Made by a program: the position numbers and the translations under genes
The notes under the pieces: model-generated
Database searches by the model: none
The model's input: only the letters and a program-made list of their open reading frames with translations
What the model was told of the DNA's origin: nothing
NCBI GenBank assembly: GCA_030340625.1
Contig: JAOPHQ010005759.1
Span: 28,264 to 92,263 of the forward strand
DNA: 64,000 bases
Direction of reading: 5' to 3'
From: Merluccius polli
Lineage: Eukaryota > Chordata > Actinopteri > Gadiformes > Merlucciidae
In this document: positions 46,476 to 59,367 of the stretch, one piece after another
How positions within the stretch are numbered: the first letter of the stretch is position 1
Layout of the letters: each line of letters begins with the position of its first letter

Positions 46476-46507
<32 letters not shown>
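46476..46507. repeat. (AAT)n microsatellite
   Basis: A run of about ten AAT units. Confidence 0.9.
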
Positions 46508-46508
<1 letters not shown>

Positions 46509-46689
46509 CTTAAAATTGAATGGGGGGTGTCTGTAAAAATGCCAAATAAAGTCCATACATATAAAATAACACATTTAAGTAAGTGACAATAATATATAAA
46601 TATCCTCTGTGCCACACTTGCTTGTTTTATCTGATCGGATAGAGGTGAATCTCAGGTCCAGGGTCTATTTACATAGATTTGCATATTTA

Positions 46690-46912
46690 AATGGGGGCGT
46701 GGACGGGGAGGAGTTTGCCACATCTGCACGTGCGCTCAGTTCCACGTTGATCGGGATGTACAAAAGAAACGCGTTCGGATCCATGCGTACGCACACTTTG
46801 ATACATCTGAATTTATTTGTGCGTACGACATTTTCGGGGTTTTGGCGTACGCCAAAATCCACGCAAAAATCCACGCAAGTCTTCGTACATGAGGCCCCAG
46901 GACAGTCTAGGA
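46690..46912. mobile_element. MITE remnant, CATGAGGCCCC end
   Basis: GTACGCCAAAATCCACGCAA with internal inverted and direct repeats, ending TCGTACATGAGGCCCCA, resembles the end of a common fish MITE. The opposite end is not located. It lies where the 3' part of the SAMD3-like gene B should continue. Confidence 0.5.
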
Positions 46913-47028
46913 GGGAGATAAAGCACAGATGAATAATATACAATTAGGCATATTAGCAGTTTACCCAAGACTTTCCTTTCATAAACAGCAAATCCAAGAT
47001 GAAAAACCCAGCACGAGATAAGCCTTAC

Positions 47029-48071
47029 CTCACTGACTTCAAACAGAGCAGGCCACCTTGCCATGAAATCCTCCACCATTGGTACATCACAAACGACTTC
47101 ATGTCTTCTGTGTGCAAAAGTCTTTTCCATCTTGAGTTTCACAACCTCTCTGTTGTTCCTCTTCTTTACATCTAAGAGTAGAGTTTTCTGCATGGCCTCC
47201 AGACTCTCCTCAGTTTCTGCTGATGGGTATGTCGGGCAAAAATTCACCTCCGCTCTCTTTGCCTTTTTGACACCAAAGGCTGCACTGCGCTTTCCTGAAG
47301 GTTTGTTATTTAAAGAGTTCACTGTCACCTCTGGGCAGCCCAGTTTTCTCAGGTGTGTGCGGTAGTTAGATAGTTTATATTTTAAACTGGTCTTCCAACC
47401 ACCACATCCAGTGCAGGACCCCTTCTCAGTTAAACATGGATGCATCTTGATAAGACTCTGGGCTACATGTTCCATCTCCTTGTCAGTGACAGACTTTATA
47501 CTGCACAATTTCCTGCACTAAACCATCAAGGATGGCTGACTTCAACTTGGGATCTGGAATAAGTACAGTGCCATTTTGAATATAAGCCAAACTTGCCTGC
47601 TGAAGTTTTAATTCAGTATCGTAGGAAAACTTGGGCACATGAAAAACAGCAGGCCAAGAGGACCGTGAGCACGTAGACTCTCTCGATGACAGTACATCTG
47701 TATCCACAGATCCACCTGACAGGGACAAAGAGTCACTTACACGGGAAGAACTGAATGCTTGGGGGATTTAGGACTGGATTGAGAACAGTCGTCCTCTCAT
47801 CATCATGCTACATAGTGGTGGGCCTTGACATATCAATGACTTTAAGAGTACCTCTGTCTTGTACTTCTGAAATTGAGGTAAGGTTCAGGAACTCATTTCC
47901 AAACAAGAAATCCATAAATTGAAGTGTGAAATTGCCCTGAAGTCCACACTGTTTCTTCAATTCAACCATAAGGTCATCAACAGATGCAGCGAGTCCATGG
48001 GAGAGAGTCAGCCTCTGACAGCTGCCATCAGTCAAGATAATCTTAAGGATCACAGGAGTCCCCGTCTTCAA
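47029..48071 (-). pseudogene. SAMD3-like ubiquitin-fold gene B, frameshifted and 3'-truncated
   Basis: Paralogue of gene A in architecture. The N-terminal part (about 48071-47835) has a ubiquitin-like pattern (ILKIILTDGSCQRLTLSHGL, then SVDDLMVELKKQCGLQGNF). The main exon (47715-47029) begins after a CAG acceptor and ends at a GTAAGG donor. It encodes a region (KLKSAILDGLVQEIVQYK, then VTDKEMEHVAQSLIKMHPCL, GGWKTSLKYKLSNYRTHLRK, DFMARWPALFEVSE) typical of fish SAMD3-like proteins. The frame changes near 47490-47508, between IVQYK and VTDKE. The following exon expected in this family is not found; a MITE remnant occupies the downstream DNA. Function unknown. Confidence 0.6.
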
Positions 48072-48199
48072 AGCCGTTTACTCTACACAGAAAAAATGAT
48101 TAGACGTCAGACATCCATCCATACATTTTTGCTTTCAATTTCAGTAGTAAAAGGCTACATTTCAATGCAGCAGGTATGCAAATTTATAATTTAAAAATT

Positions 48200-49060
48200 G
48201 CTTGAAATTGTAGGGGGGGAAAAAAAGGAGAAAAGGAACAAATAAGATAACCAGCAGAATACAGAGTGACTGCAAATATGAGAGTTAAATTTAATATTTT
48301 CAAAGACCATTTAAAGAACAAATTAAACTACTTTTCAGGCTTATTTTTGGCCAAATCACCTTTTCCCAATTCAAACCATCACTGCAGGTCAGTACTATAT
48401 ATCTGGTCCACGTCAGAGGTCAGTGTTAGGTAGGAATATGGTGGGTTGTTAACTAGATTGTATGAACTGTTACTCTAACAGTTCCCTTTAGGTTAGACAG
48501 CAAGCTGCTGCTGGTATAAATCTAACCAGGACTTTTCCCCACAGAATTGGGGACAGGTTCAAGGATTTTCTGGGGTTTCTCTCTGTAGGTCAGTATAATG
48601 TGAGCTGGCTCATTTTCCCAGCAGGATTAGCTTCAGCAGTAAGCTTAGAGTTTTAACATCAGAAATGCTACCTCTGATGCAGAAGAACTTAAGTAATGTT
48701 GACAAAAAATAAATTGAAAGTTTGTTGAAATTAAGACCTCATGAATTCAGGTTTTGACTTTTTAATCACTTTTATGGCCTAATATTTATAAAATTGAATG
48801 TCAGACATTTTAAGACTTTCAGACATTTTTAGGACCTGCAGACACCCTGGAGTAGAATTATGAAATAGAGTAGGTTAGAACAAGTAGTACATAACAAATT
48901 ATATATACAACTTATTTCTATAACTTATAACAAATAACTTATAGATGCATGCAGAAAGTAAGATGGTAGTGCTGCACCATCCTGTAACCATATTTAATAA
49001 AGCAGACAAAATACCCCCCAGTTGGTAGCGTACCTTTTATTTCAATATGCCTTCAGTCAA
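48200..49060. other. A/T-rich spacer between the zinc-finger remnant and gene B
   Basis: No coding sequence recognised. Confidence 0.4.
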
Positions 49061-49067
49061 TATATGC

Positions 49068-49286
49068 CTAAGTCACCATGCGGACTGATCCAATCTTGTA
49101 GTCAACCAGTGGATAAGTATCAAGGACTTCACTGAGTGCCACACGAGTGAATGATCTGTTGGGTGCTGGGTTGAGTTCGAAGGCTCTATAATGCTCTCTG
49201 TACCAACCACAGAGCTCTTTCACAATGTAGAATACACACATGTAAAATGCAGATTTGGTCAATTTCACTAAATTCAGGCAATCCAC
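49068..49286 (-). pseudogene. C-terminal exon of the C2H2 gene (likely)
   Basis: Encodes KELCGWYREHYRAFELNPAP, then ALSEVLDTYPLVDYKIGS and ends RMVT plus stop. I recall this as the carboxyl end of a fish multi-copy protein whose amino end has C2H2 fingers like those at 49883-49452. The exons between them are absent, so the locus is internally deleted. Confidence 0.45.
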
Positions 49287-49451
49287 CTGCTGCTCTGTGG
49301 GCCAGTATCATTCCCTTCCTATAGGTTATGCCCATGGTTGTCACACACTGTGCAAGGTGAACCTCAGGTGTGTCAGGGAACTTTTGCCTGACTATTTGAA
49401 CGAATGGCAGTATCTGACTGCTCTACACACTCCTGACTATTTGCCTCCAAT

Positions 49452-49883
49452 TCATTCACAGATGATATCCCAGTAGTTAACTACTCCAGGTTTAAAATCA
49501 ACCAATGTGTGATGGCAGTGTTTTCGATTTGTGTGTGATTTAAATGTACAATAAATGTTTGTTTTAAAGTCACAGCCTAAAAACATACAAATGACCTTCT
49601 CATTTATATGAGCAAAATAATTCCTCTCTGATGCTAAATCACTACAAGCACAAAGGTGGCAACTGAATATTGCTTCCTCTTTGCGAGTGACCCCTGTGGA
49701 GTGGATTTTACTTTGGTGGACAATAAGGGTATTCCATGTCTTAAATGTGCATGGACAGTGCAGGTATATACATGGAAAGCGAGAACTACGTCCAAAATGT
49801 GGATGCTGTAACTTGTAGTGGTGTAAAAGGTTGGACCTACTTGACACGGTTTCTGAGCACCCCTTACATCTCCACATTCCCAC
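49452..49883 (-). CDS. C2H2 zinc-finger exon of a teleost multi-copy gene
   Basis: Open for 143 codons, starting MGMWRCKGCSETVSSRS. At least four finger-like units are visible: CKGCSETVSSRSNLLHHYK, CPCTFKTWNTLIVHQSKIH, CHLCACSDLASERNYFAH, and CMFLGCDFKT followed by FKSHTNRKH. The segment DFKPGVV near the end probably precedes a splice donor at about 49473-49468, so the last ten codons are likely intron. The gene lies upstream of, and on the same strand as, gene B. Nucleic-acid binding is inferred from the fingers; the role is unknown. Confidence 0.55.
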   Translation of the reverse strand: MGMWRCKGCSETVSSRSNLLHHYKLQHPHFGRSSRFPCIYLHCPCTFKTWNTLIVHQSKIHSTGVTRKEEAIFSCHLCACSDLASERNYFAHINEKVICMFLGCDFKTNIYCTFKSHTNRKHCHHTLVDFKPGVVNYWDIICE

Positions 49884-49924
49884 GACCTAACCCTGTAACA
49901 TACATCAGGCTCATCATTAATCAC

Positions 49925-51379
49925 ATCATTAAAGTGCCAATCTGCAATTCAAATAAACAAAAAGGTCTGCTGCTATCCCTTACAAATTAATTGATAGGTC
50001 TTCAAATACAAGGACTAACACTAAACAACAACTGTGTTTTTAATGTTTTCTGATGCTGTTAAAGGCTTGGAAATGTTTGCCGGAATAAAGTAAGTCTATA
50101 TTTTCAATTATAATCGATTGAGAAACAAACATAATTGATATTTTCCATCTGTAACTCTATCTCTTCAATTATTTTTGGAAATGTCCATCAAAAAGTCACA
50201 AAAATGCAGATTTAGGGCTTTAACTGCAACACAAAAGGAAATAAATATGACAGCACTTACCACTATAAAGCCTTTGATTATGTATGCTGTGCAAAGGACG
50301 ATGGACCTACAAAAGAAAATATTTTTAATCAGTGAGGGGAACTCAGTGGATTGCCTTTTTAAACGAGTGGATTGTCTTAATTAAACGACCACAAACAAAT
50401 AATGGAGAAAGCACAGAGCAAAGCTGCAACAGACATTAACTTTTAAGTATTTTCTGTAATACGGCACAATGTTGGACACAATAGCAAGCTTAAAATAATT
50501 GTAAATCCAGTTTGAGTCCGACTTTAAAAACGCTGCTTCATTCATTTGGAAACTAAGCCGATTTATGGACGGCTTTTTCTGTGTGCGTATGTGAGAAGAG
50601 AGTGGATAAGCAAGGTTCCTGCGCCATTTTTAAAATAAAATGTAATGCTTTTTAAGACCTTTTTAAGACTTCAACAAATATAATTTAAGACCCAAAAACA
50701 AAACAATTTCTTTGATAGAAAAGAGACACTGACTGCCGCTGCGCGACAGCTGTCTTTTAATGAATGAGACGATGCCATGTATGGTGACATAGGTGGCAGA
50801 GGGTTTTCCCTAAGTTTCTGGAAGGCTTAGGTGTTGTGGTTGCGGTGGGGATGTTGTGTGGTCATGGGGTTTGGGGGTCCTCCCCCAAGAAAATCTGATT
50901 TAAAAACAATGCATTTCACATAATTTATCATTACAATATTTATGGGAAAAAAAAAACAGGTTGTAGTTTTTCACATTGCACTCAGATATTATAAGTGAAA
51001 CAATATCCTCACTGATGAAGTAAGCACGATGTCCTGAAGTAATCCTTCATATTTTTACGAGTGATCGCACTGTGGGCCATAAGAAAATAATAATCACAAA
51101 ATAACATTGGTTAAACAAGGCTTATAGTGTAGGGATTTGAACTGCGATTTGCTCATCCTCCCAAAGTCAGGGTGAAGCCACTAACCAGCTGTACAGGTGG
51201 GTTAGGATTTTATCTTTATTTTATCCATACTCTTATCGGCCAGGTTCTTTATCAATACTCTAACCAGTTATTTTTCATTAGTACAGAACTGCCGTCTCAG
51301 CCACTAACTAAGTTAACAATAATGTTACCTTCTCCTCACCTGGTTCACTGTCTGCACCGCGGCCTCTCTGCTCTGCTGT

Positions 51380-51380
<1 letters not shown>
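49925..51380. other. Spacer without recognised genes
   Basis: A/T-rich. A segment GGGTTTGGGGGTCCTCCCCC (50867-50886) resembles non-autonomous transposon sequence. Confidence 0.4.

Positions 51381-51381
<1 letters not shown>

Positions 51382-51430
<49 letters not shown>
51382..51430. repeat. (GT)n microsatellite
   Basis: About 24 GT units ending directly at the first satellite anchor GCAGACAACATGGAAG. Confidence 0.95.
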
Positions 51431-51434
<4 letters not shown>

Positions 51435-52336
51435 ACAACATGGAAGATCATTACTGCCCTCTCGCTTAACTCTACTCTGCCTGCAACCCTTTTCATCGTT
51501 TTTTTGTAACTTTGTTTCCCACATAATGAGGTTGAAAGGGCATAGGTTGCTGTATGAATAAGTACTTCAAAAAGGAATGTTTGTTGTAGGTGTGCTCCTT
51601 GTATATAATATCATAATGTCACTACATATTACATAATGTACTACACACTCGGGCAGTAGCCCCCGTGGCACTTTCAAAATTTCCCCCGAGGGAATTTTCT
51701 AGTTAGTGCCACGGGGCCATCGCACCGAGCACTGGTCCCTACAGTATCTTGGATACTGGACTGTCACTATTAACGTATAGACTGCTGTGTTTATGTGCAC
51801 AAGAGAACCTGGGTGCAAAATGTATTTGCCAACGCTGCTGTGTTTTGTCTTGTCTCTCGGTGCATATATGTCAGATGATGCCATAATGCTAACAGTGCTT
51901 TCCTTGATTAATGCTGTACACATGGCATTTTTAATCTTTCACTGAGCTTTGTGAAAAATGTTGGCCTGACTAACTCTGAGTCTGGACCACCCTATGTCGC
52001 CGTATTACTGTGAATCATTTTTTAAATGTATTTATTTATTTCATTTCATTTTTATTCATTTTATTTTATTTTATTTCATTTTTTAAATTTCAATTCTTAC
52101 AGACACGCACGCACACACGGACAACCACCTATGAAACTGAAAACGTAGTAGTGTGGATGTAGCCTTCGGCAGCAGATCGGCTTGACCTGTGTTCATATTT
52201 ATACTTTGAAGCTGCTCATGCAGTGATCAGTGTTGGCGGTTGTCGTTGATTTCCTGTCAATGGTCAAAGTAGGTGTGTGTCTGCATCTGTGTGAATAAAT
52301 GCGTACTGTTACTGACCAATATCTTAAATATTTTAG

Positions 52337-52602
52337 GGAGGATGGCCACAGATCCAGGAAGAAGACCTCCAGAGGACCACAGCTAAAGACAGCAACCCAA
52401 CAGACAAGTAAGAGACATTTACCCCTGCATTCTCATTGATTTCATGACTGGTTAATGTAGGTTGTGTCTGTTTTTCTGTGAATAAATGCTTCAACACTCT
52501 GATAACTGTTACTGAACAATGTGTTAAATATTTTAGGGAGGATGACAACAAATCTTGGAAGACGAGGACCAAATATCAAGACAGCAAGTCAGCAGAAGAA
52601 AA
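52337..52602 (+). other. Pair of exon-like tandem repeats
   Basis: 52337-52407 and 52537-52602 both start GGAGGATG after TATTTTAG and end before GTAAGAGACAT, with about 130 bp of related intron-like DNA between them. They look like duplicated small exons of an unrecognised plus-strand gene. Confidence 0.45.
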
Positions 52603-52657
52603 GTAAGAGACATCTGATCATTTCCAACTGACATTTCCAACTGACATTCTAACAGCT

Positions 52658-52765
52658 CAAACACAGACACAAACACACAGACACAGACAGACAGACAGAC
52701 AGAGACACACACACAGACAGACAGACATACGCACACACACACGCACACACGGACAAACACACACC
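52658..52765. repeat. CA/CAGA-rich microsatellite
   Basis: Compound run of ACAC, ACAG and CAGA units. Confidence 0.9.
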
Positions 52766-53724
52766 AACACCTGCTTTATTTTCTTGCGTGACTTACATGA
52801 CTTCCTCAATAATATATGGGGACGACTGGGCCAGAGTCAGGCACACTCAAAATTTCTTTAGAAATTTTCTAGTTATTAGTTTTTTCGGTCGACTTCTCCT
52901 CCCGCAGCTTTGGTCACACATACACAAAAAAGGTATCAAAACGTGCGGCTCTTCCGGGGCAAGTGTGCTAAGACTTTTGTGAAAATAATACGAATTTTTC
53001 AAAATTAAAAAAAAAATTAATCCAGCGAAAAAAGTCCCATAGAGAATGAATGGGAGGAGGTAAAAAAAACAAGACTTTTCTGCTGTCTGCTGCTCCGGCA
53101 TACTTTCACCTAGAAACTCAATTTGAACATTAAACAGTAGACACAAGTCTGGTGTATTTGGTGTACTATTCCACGTTTTGATAGGTCATATCGTTTAATC
53201 AATCACTGATCAATGACCATGATCATTTTGGGATAAATTATGAGATTATAATGGGTGTGTATTGCGAGGAATGTTCCCGCCAGAGTGCAGGTTAGAGTGG
53301 GAGAGAGCCCAAAATTAATCCAGATTTTGTCTCTTTCCACGCTGCTCCTGGCCACAGTTTACACTGTGCTCCAAAAAATCAGAGAGACTTACAGAATTTG
53401 AATTAGCAGCCTCTAAGTGCGGCCAGTCTGTCTCTTCTCCCCATTGACTGCAATACAAATATTTTCAAATATTTTCAGAGAGAAGCAGAACGGACCCCTG
53501 TTTTAAACTTGCAAGTGTGTCTTGCAAGTGTAAGCTACACAGACATATTATATATCAAACTGTTCGCCTGAATCCCGGGATTCCTACGGTGTAAATATCT
53601 AAGCTGTGACATGTATACTTTTTGAGTTAGACCGTTTGAAGCCAGCCCTGCTTTCCTCATAGAGAATAGTGGCAGTTTGGAGAGAAGCAGAGTGAGGGAC
53701 AAAGTGGCAGTTGGCAATCAATAC

Positions 53725-53772
53725 ACACGCGCAGCCGCCCCCTCCCCCCACTGGAGTAGTGGGGGGAGGGGC
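53725..53772. repeat. GC-rich hairpin in the satellite
   Basis: CCCCTCCCCCCACT and AGTGGGGGGAGGGG face each other across a few bases; copies recur at about 58416-58451 and 59018-59052. Confidence 0.8.
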
Positions 53773-54074
53773 TCAATGTTTCTGTGTGCCTCAGTCTGGG
53801 GGCTATCGCGCGCAGGTGTTTCCACTTGATCTAATTAAGGTTGGTTAGTCAGTGGCCCGAGGCTGTTGTCAGGCAAACTCTACAGATATCCGTCGTCTGA
53901 TTGGACGGCGGATACAAGGACTCCTATTGGTCAACGCCGATCTGCTCTTCCGCGTTTATAAATTTTTTTTTAATTTTTTTTTTTTTTAATTAATTAATTA
54001 TTTTTTGTAAAAAGTTTTTTTTTATTTTTTTTTTTATGTATTTATTTAAAAAAAACTTTTTTTTTTTTTTTTTT

Positions 54075-54240
54075 GCGTTTATCAAGCTACACAGGAAAAC
54101 AACATCTTTATGATGGCGGCGGTGAACGGGAACTGCTTCTGGTAAGATTCGCCGTTTTGAATCTCAAATACAGGTCCACGGTGGTGTGTTAAAACCCACG
54201 CGCGCGCACACACACACACACATTTTTAATTAATTAATAA
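54075..54240 (+). repeat. First of 14 exon-like modules (representative)
   Basis: Module: GCGTTTATCAAGCTACACAG..., then ATGGCGGCGGTGAACGGGAA, then CTGGTAAGATTCGCCGTTTT. Copies start at about 54075, 54352, 56180, 56455, 56726, 56988, 59368, 59639, 59914, 61530, 61810, 63354, 63622 and 63895. Nine end in a GAATCTCAAATACAGG variant leading to a CA tract; five (54352, 56988, 59914, 61810, 63895) run into the GCAGACAACATGGAAG anchor. The ATG with GTAAG downstream resembles a first coding exon (MAAVNGNCF) and its donor. Confidence 0.85.
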
Positions 54241-54716
54241 TAAAAAAAAAAATTATTATTTTTTTTCAATTAATTTTTTTCATTAATTAATTCTTTATTT
54301 TTTTTCATTTTTTTTGCGTTTATCAAGTTTTTTTTTTTTTTTTTTTTTTTTTTGCGTTTATCAAGCTACACAGGAAAACAACAGCTTTATGATGGCGGCG
54401 GTGAACGGGAACTGCTTCTGGTAAGATTCGCCGTTTTGTATGTGCAGACAACATGGAAGATCATTACTGCCCTCTCGCTTAACTCTACTCTGCCTGCAAC
54501 CCTTTTCATCATTTTTTTTCTAACTTTGTTTCCCACATAATGAGGTTGAAAGGGCATAGGTTACTGTATGAATAAGTACTTCAAAAAGGAACGTGTGTTG
54601 TAGGTGTGCTCCTTGTATATAATATCATAATGTTACTACATAATGTACACACTCCCGTGGCACTTTCAAAATTTCCCTGAGGGAATTTTCTAGTTATTAT
54701 TAGTGCCACGGTGCCA

Positions 54717-54892
54717 TCGCACCGAGCACTGGTCCCCTACAGCTAAAGCTGTGGGGACCAGTGCTCGGTGCGAAGCACCGAGCACTATTGTTATACCGTG
54801 GATTTTTTTCTTATTATTATTAGTGCCACGGTGCCATCGCACCGAGCACTGGTCCCCTACAGCTAAAGCTGTGGGGACCAGTGCTCGGTGCG
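54717..54892. repeat. Two tandem long hairpins (CACCGAGCACTGGTCCC type)
   Basis: Arms of about 26 bp (ACCGAGCACTGGTCCCC and GGGGACCAGTGCTCGGT) with a tiny loop and one bulged base. They repeat in tandem at 54717-54772 and 54837-54892, and again at about 57347-57402; single-arm traces are at 51716-51740 and 54967-54982. Confidence 0.85.
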
Positions 54893-56093
54893 AAGCACCG
54901 AGCACTCTTGTTATCCCGTGGATTTTTTTCTTATTATTATTATTATTATTATTAGTGCCACGGTGCCATCGCACCGAGCACTATTGTTATTGTGTGGATT
55001 TTTTCTTCTTATTATTATTCCTCTTCCGGACTAATTTTGATTCGCTACTAGTCCTACAACTCGAAGAGTTGTAGGACAAATTATATATCAAAATGTGCGT
55101 CTTCATCGGGATCGGTGTGCTATTGAATGTCTTAAAATAATACGAATTTTTCGCGACGTAAGTCGCGAAAAACATCGGAAAATGTCCCATAGAGAATGAA
55201 TGGGAGGAGGTAAAAAAACGAAGACTTTTTGTACTGCCTACTGCTGTCTGCTGCTCCGGCATACTTTCACCTAGAAACTCAATTTAACCTTTAAACAGTA
55301 GACACAAGTGTTGTGTATTTGGTGTACTATTCCACGTTTTGATACGTCATATCGTTTTTAATCAATCACTGATCAATGACCATGATCATTTTGGGAGAAA
55401 TTATGAGATTATAATGGGTGTGTATTGCGAGGAATTTTCCCGCCTTTTCCCGCCAGAGTGCAGGTTAGAGTGGGAGAGAGCCCAAAATTAATCCAGATTT
55501 TGTCTCTTTCCACGCTGCTCCTGGCCACAGTTTACACTTTACACACATGATTTTTTCCAGTTTTGTAGACATACTTGTTCTGTCTCTCACAATGTGCTCA
55601 AAAAATCTGAGAGACTTACAGAATTTGAATTAGCAGCCTCTAAGTGCGGCCAGTCTGTCTCTTCTCCTCATTGACTCCAATACAAATATTTTCAAATATT
55701 TTCAGAGAGAAGCAGAACGGACCCCTGTTTTAAACTTGCAAGTGTGTCCACAATATTTACTCTAGAAACACTTTAGAAACACCAAATCGTTCAGTAAGTC
55801 CTTCCAGTGATGATGGTCTTGTTTTTTTTCTGATACGTGCTACCGTTTTGTCAGAATAAGCCCAAATGTGAGACCAGTGCAGAGGCAAAAAAGCACTATT
55901 TTTCTCAATGTTTCTGTGTGCCTCAGTCTGGGGGCTATCGCGCGCAGGTGTTTCCACTTGATCTAATTAAGGTTGGTTAGTCAGTGGCCCGAGGCTGTTG
56001 TCAGGCAAACTCTACAGATATCCGTCGTCTGATTGGACGGCGGATACAAGGACTCCTATTGGTCAACGCCGATCTGCTCTTCCGCGTTTATCA

Positions 56094-56133
<40 letters not shown>

Positions 56134-56147
56134 GTATTTATTTAAAA

Positions 56148-56179
<32 letters not shown>

Positions 56180-59164
56180 GCGTTTATCAAGCTACACAGG
56201 AAAACAACAGCTTTATGATGGCGGCGGTGAACGGGAACTGCTTCTGGTAAGATTCGCCGTTTTGAATCTCAAATACAGGTCCACGGTGGTGTGTTAAAAC
56301 CCACGCGCGCGCACACACACACACACATTTTTAATTAATTAATGAAAATTTTTTTTTCTAATTAATTTTTTTTTTTAATTAATTTTTTTAATTAATAATT
56401 TTTTTTTTTTTTTTTTTTTTTTTTGCGTTTATCAAGTTTTTTTTTTTTTTTTTTGCGTTTATCAAGCTACACAGGAAAACAACAGCTTTATGATGGCGGC
56501 GGTGAACGGGAACTGCTTCTGGTAAGATTCGCCGTTTTGAATCTCAAATACAGGTCCACGGTGGTGTGTTAAAACCCACGCGCGCGCACACACACACACA
56601 CACACATTTTTAATTAATTAATTAATTTTTTTTTTTTATTATTATTTTTTTAAAATTAATTAATAATAATTATTATATTTTTTTTTTTGCGTTTATCAAG
56701 TTTTTTTTTTTTTTTTTTTTTTTTTGCGTTTATCAAGCTACACAGGAAAACAACATCTTTATGATGGCGGCGGTGAACGGGAACTGCTTCTGGTAAGATT
56801 CGCCGTTTTGAATCTCAAATACAGGTCCACGGTGGTGTGTTAAAACCCACGCGCGCGCACACACACACACACACACATTTTTAATTAATTAATAATTTTT
56901 TTTTTTTAATTAATTTTTTTAATTAATTAATTATTTTTTTTTTTTTTTTTGCGTTTATCAAGTTTTTTTTTTTTTTTTTTTTTTTTTGCGTTTATCAAGC
57001 TACACAGGAAAACAACAGCTTTATGATGGCGGCGGTGAACGGGAACTGCTTCTGGTAAGATTCGCCGTTTTGTATGTGCAGACAACATGGAAGATCATTA
57101 CTGCCCTCTCGCTTAACTCTACTCTGCCTGCAACCCTTTTCATCATTTTTTTTCTAACTTTGTTTCCCACATAATGAGGTTGAAAGGGCATAGGTTACTG
57201 TATGAATAAGTACTTCAAAAAGGAACGTGTGTTGTAGGTGTGCTCCTTGTATATAATATCATAATGTTACTACATAATGTACACACTCCCGTGGCACTTT
57301 CAAAATTTCCCCGAGGGAATTTTCTAGTTATTAGTGCCACGGTGCCATCGCACCGAGCACTGGTCCCCTACAGCTAAAGCTGTGGGGACCAGTGCTCGGT
57401 GCGAAGCACCGAGCACTATTGTTATACTGTGGATTTTTTCTTATTATTATTATTATACTTTTTATTATTCCTCTTCCGGACACTTTTTCGATTCGCTACT
57501 AGTCCTACAACTCGAAGAGTTGTAGGACAAATGATATATCAAAATGTGCGTCTTCATCGGGATCGGTGTGCTATTGAATGTCTTAAAATAATACGAATTT
57601 TTCGCGACGTAAGTCGCGAAAAACATCGGAAAATGTCCCATAGAGAATGAATGGGAGGAGGTAAAAAAACAAAGACTTTTTGTACTGCCTACTGCTGTCT
57701 GCTGCTCCGGCATACTTTCACCTAGAAACTCAATTTGAACATTAAACAGTAGACACAAGTGTTGTGTATTTGGTGTACTATTCCACGTTTTGATACGTCA
57801 TATGGTTTTTAATCAATCACTGATCAATGACCATGATCATTTTTGGAGAAATTATGAGATTATAATGGGTGTGTATTGCGAGGAATTTTCCCGCCTTTTC
57901 CCGCCAGAGTGCAGGTTAGAGTGGGAGAGAGCCCAAAATTAATCCAGATTTTGTCTCTTTCCACGCTGCTCCTGGCCACAGTTTACAGTTTACACACATG
58001 ATTTTTTCCAGTTTTGTAGACATACTTGTTCTGTCTCTCACAATGTGCTCAAAAAATCAGAGAGACTTACAGAATTTGAATTAGCAGCCTCTAAGTGCGG
58101 CCAGTCTGTCTCTTCTCCTCATTGACTCCAATACAAATATTTTCAAATATTTTCAGAGAGAAGCAGAACGGACCCCTGTTTTAAACTTGCAAGTGTGTCT
58201 TGCAAGTGTAAGCTACACAGACATATTATATATCAAACTGTTCGCCTGAATCCCGGGATTCCTACGGTGTAAATATCTAAGCTGTGACATGTATACTTTT
58301 TGAGTTAGACCGTTTGAAGCCAGCCCTGCTTTCCTCATAGAGAATAGTGGCAGTTTGGAGAGAAGCAGAGTGAGGGACAAAGTGGCAGTTGGCAATCAAT
58401 ACACACGCGCAGCCGCCCCCTCCCCCCACTGGAGTAGTGGGGGGAGGGGCGGCTGCGTAACCCGTTTCTATGACTACTGTATTAGTAGAAGTAGCATGTT
58501 CGTGTCAGAGTGCAGGTTAGAGTGGGCGAGAGCTCAAAATAAATCCAGATTGTTTCTCTTTCCACGCTGCTCCTGGCCACAGTTTACACTTTACACACAT
58601 GATTTTTTCCAGTTTTGTAGACATACTTGTTCTGTCTCTCACAATGTGCTCAAAACATCAGAGAGACTTACAGAATTTGAATTAGCAGCCTCTAAGTGCG
58701 GCCAGTCTGTCTCTTCTCCCCATTGACTGCAATACAAATATTTTCAAATATTTTCAGAGAGAAGCAGAACGGACCCCTGTTTTAAACTTGCAAGTGTGTC
58801 TTGCAAGTGTAAGCTACACAGACATATTATATATCACACTGTTCGCCTGAATCCCGGGATTCCTACGGTGTAAATATCTAAGCTGTGACATGTATACTTT
58901 TTGAGTTAGACCGTTTGAAGCCAGCCCTGCTTTCCTCATAGAGTATAGTGGCAGTTTGGAGAGAAGCAGAGTGAGGGACAAAGTGGCAGTTGGCAATCAA
59001 TACACACGCGCAGCCGCCCCCTCCCCCCACTGGAGTAGTGGGGGGAGGGGCTCAATGTTTCTGTGTGCCTCAGTCTGGGGGCTATCGCGCGCAGGTGTTT
59101 CCACTTGATCTAATTAAGGTTGGTTAGTCAGTGGCCCGAGGCTGTTGTCAGGCAAACTCTACAG

Positions 59165-59238
59165 ATATCCGTCGTCTGATTGGACGGCGGATACAAGGAC
59201 TCCTATTGGTCAACGCCGATCTGCTCTTCCGCGTTTAT
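59165..59238 (+). promoter_or_regulatory. Promoter-like segment of the satellite unit (representative)
   Basis: Two ATTGG (inverted CCAAT) boxes about 30 bp apart (GTCTGATTGGACGGCGG and CTCCTATTGGTCAACGCC), then GCGTTTATCAAG. Copies precede the modules at about 53890, 56020, 59170, 61330 and 63140. Promoter function is inferred from the box arrangement only. Confidence 0.45.
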
Positions 59239-59335
59239 CAAGTTTATTTTTTTTTAATTGTTTTTTTTAAATTAATTAATTAATTATTTTTTGTAAAAAC
59301 ATATTTTTTTTTTTTTTTTATGTATTTATTTAAAA

Positions 59336-59367
<32 letters not shown>

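Noticed and set aside
53535..53717. 60-codon minus-strand frame repeated at 58213, 58814 and 60997
   Set aside because: It recurs because the satellite unit recurs; the translation shows no domain or codon-level constraint.
54352..54540. 62-codon frame (RLSSYTGKQQLYDGGG) repeated in five satellite units
   Set aside because: It starts in poly-T and crosses the likely donor site; the ATGGCGGCGG frame is the more gene-like reading of the same DNA.
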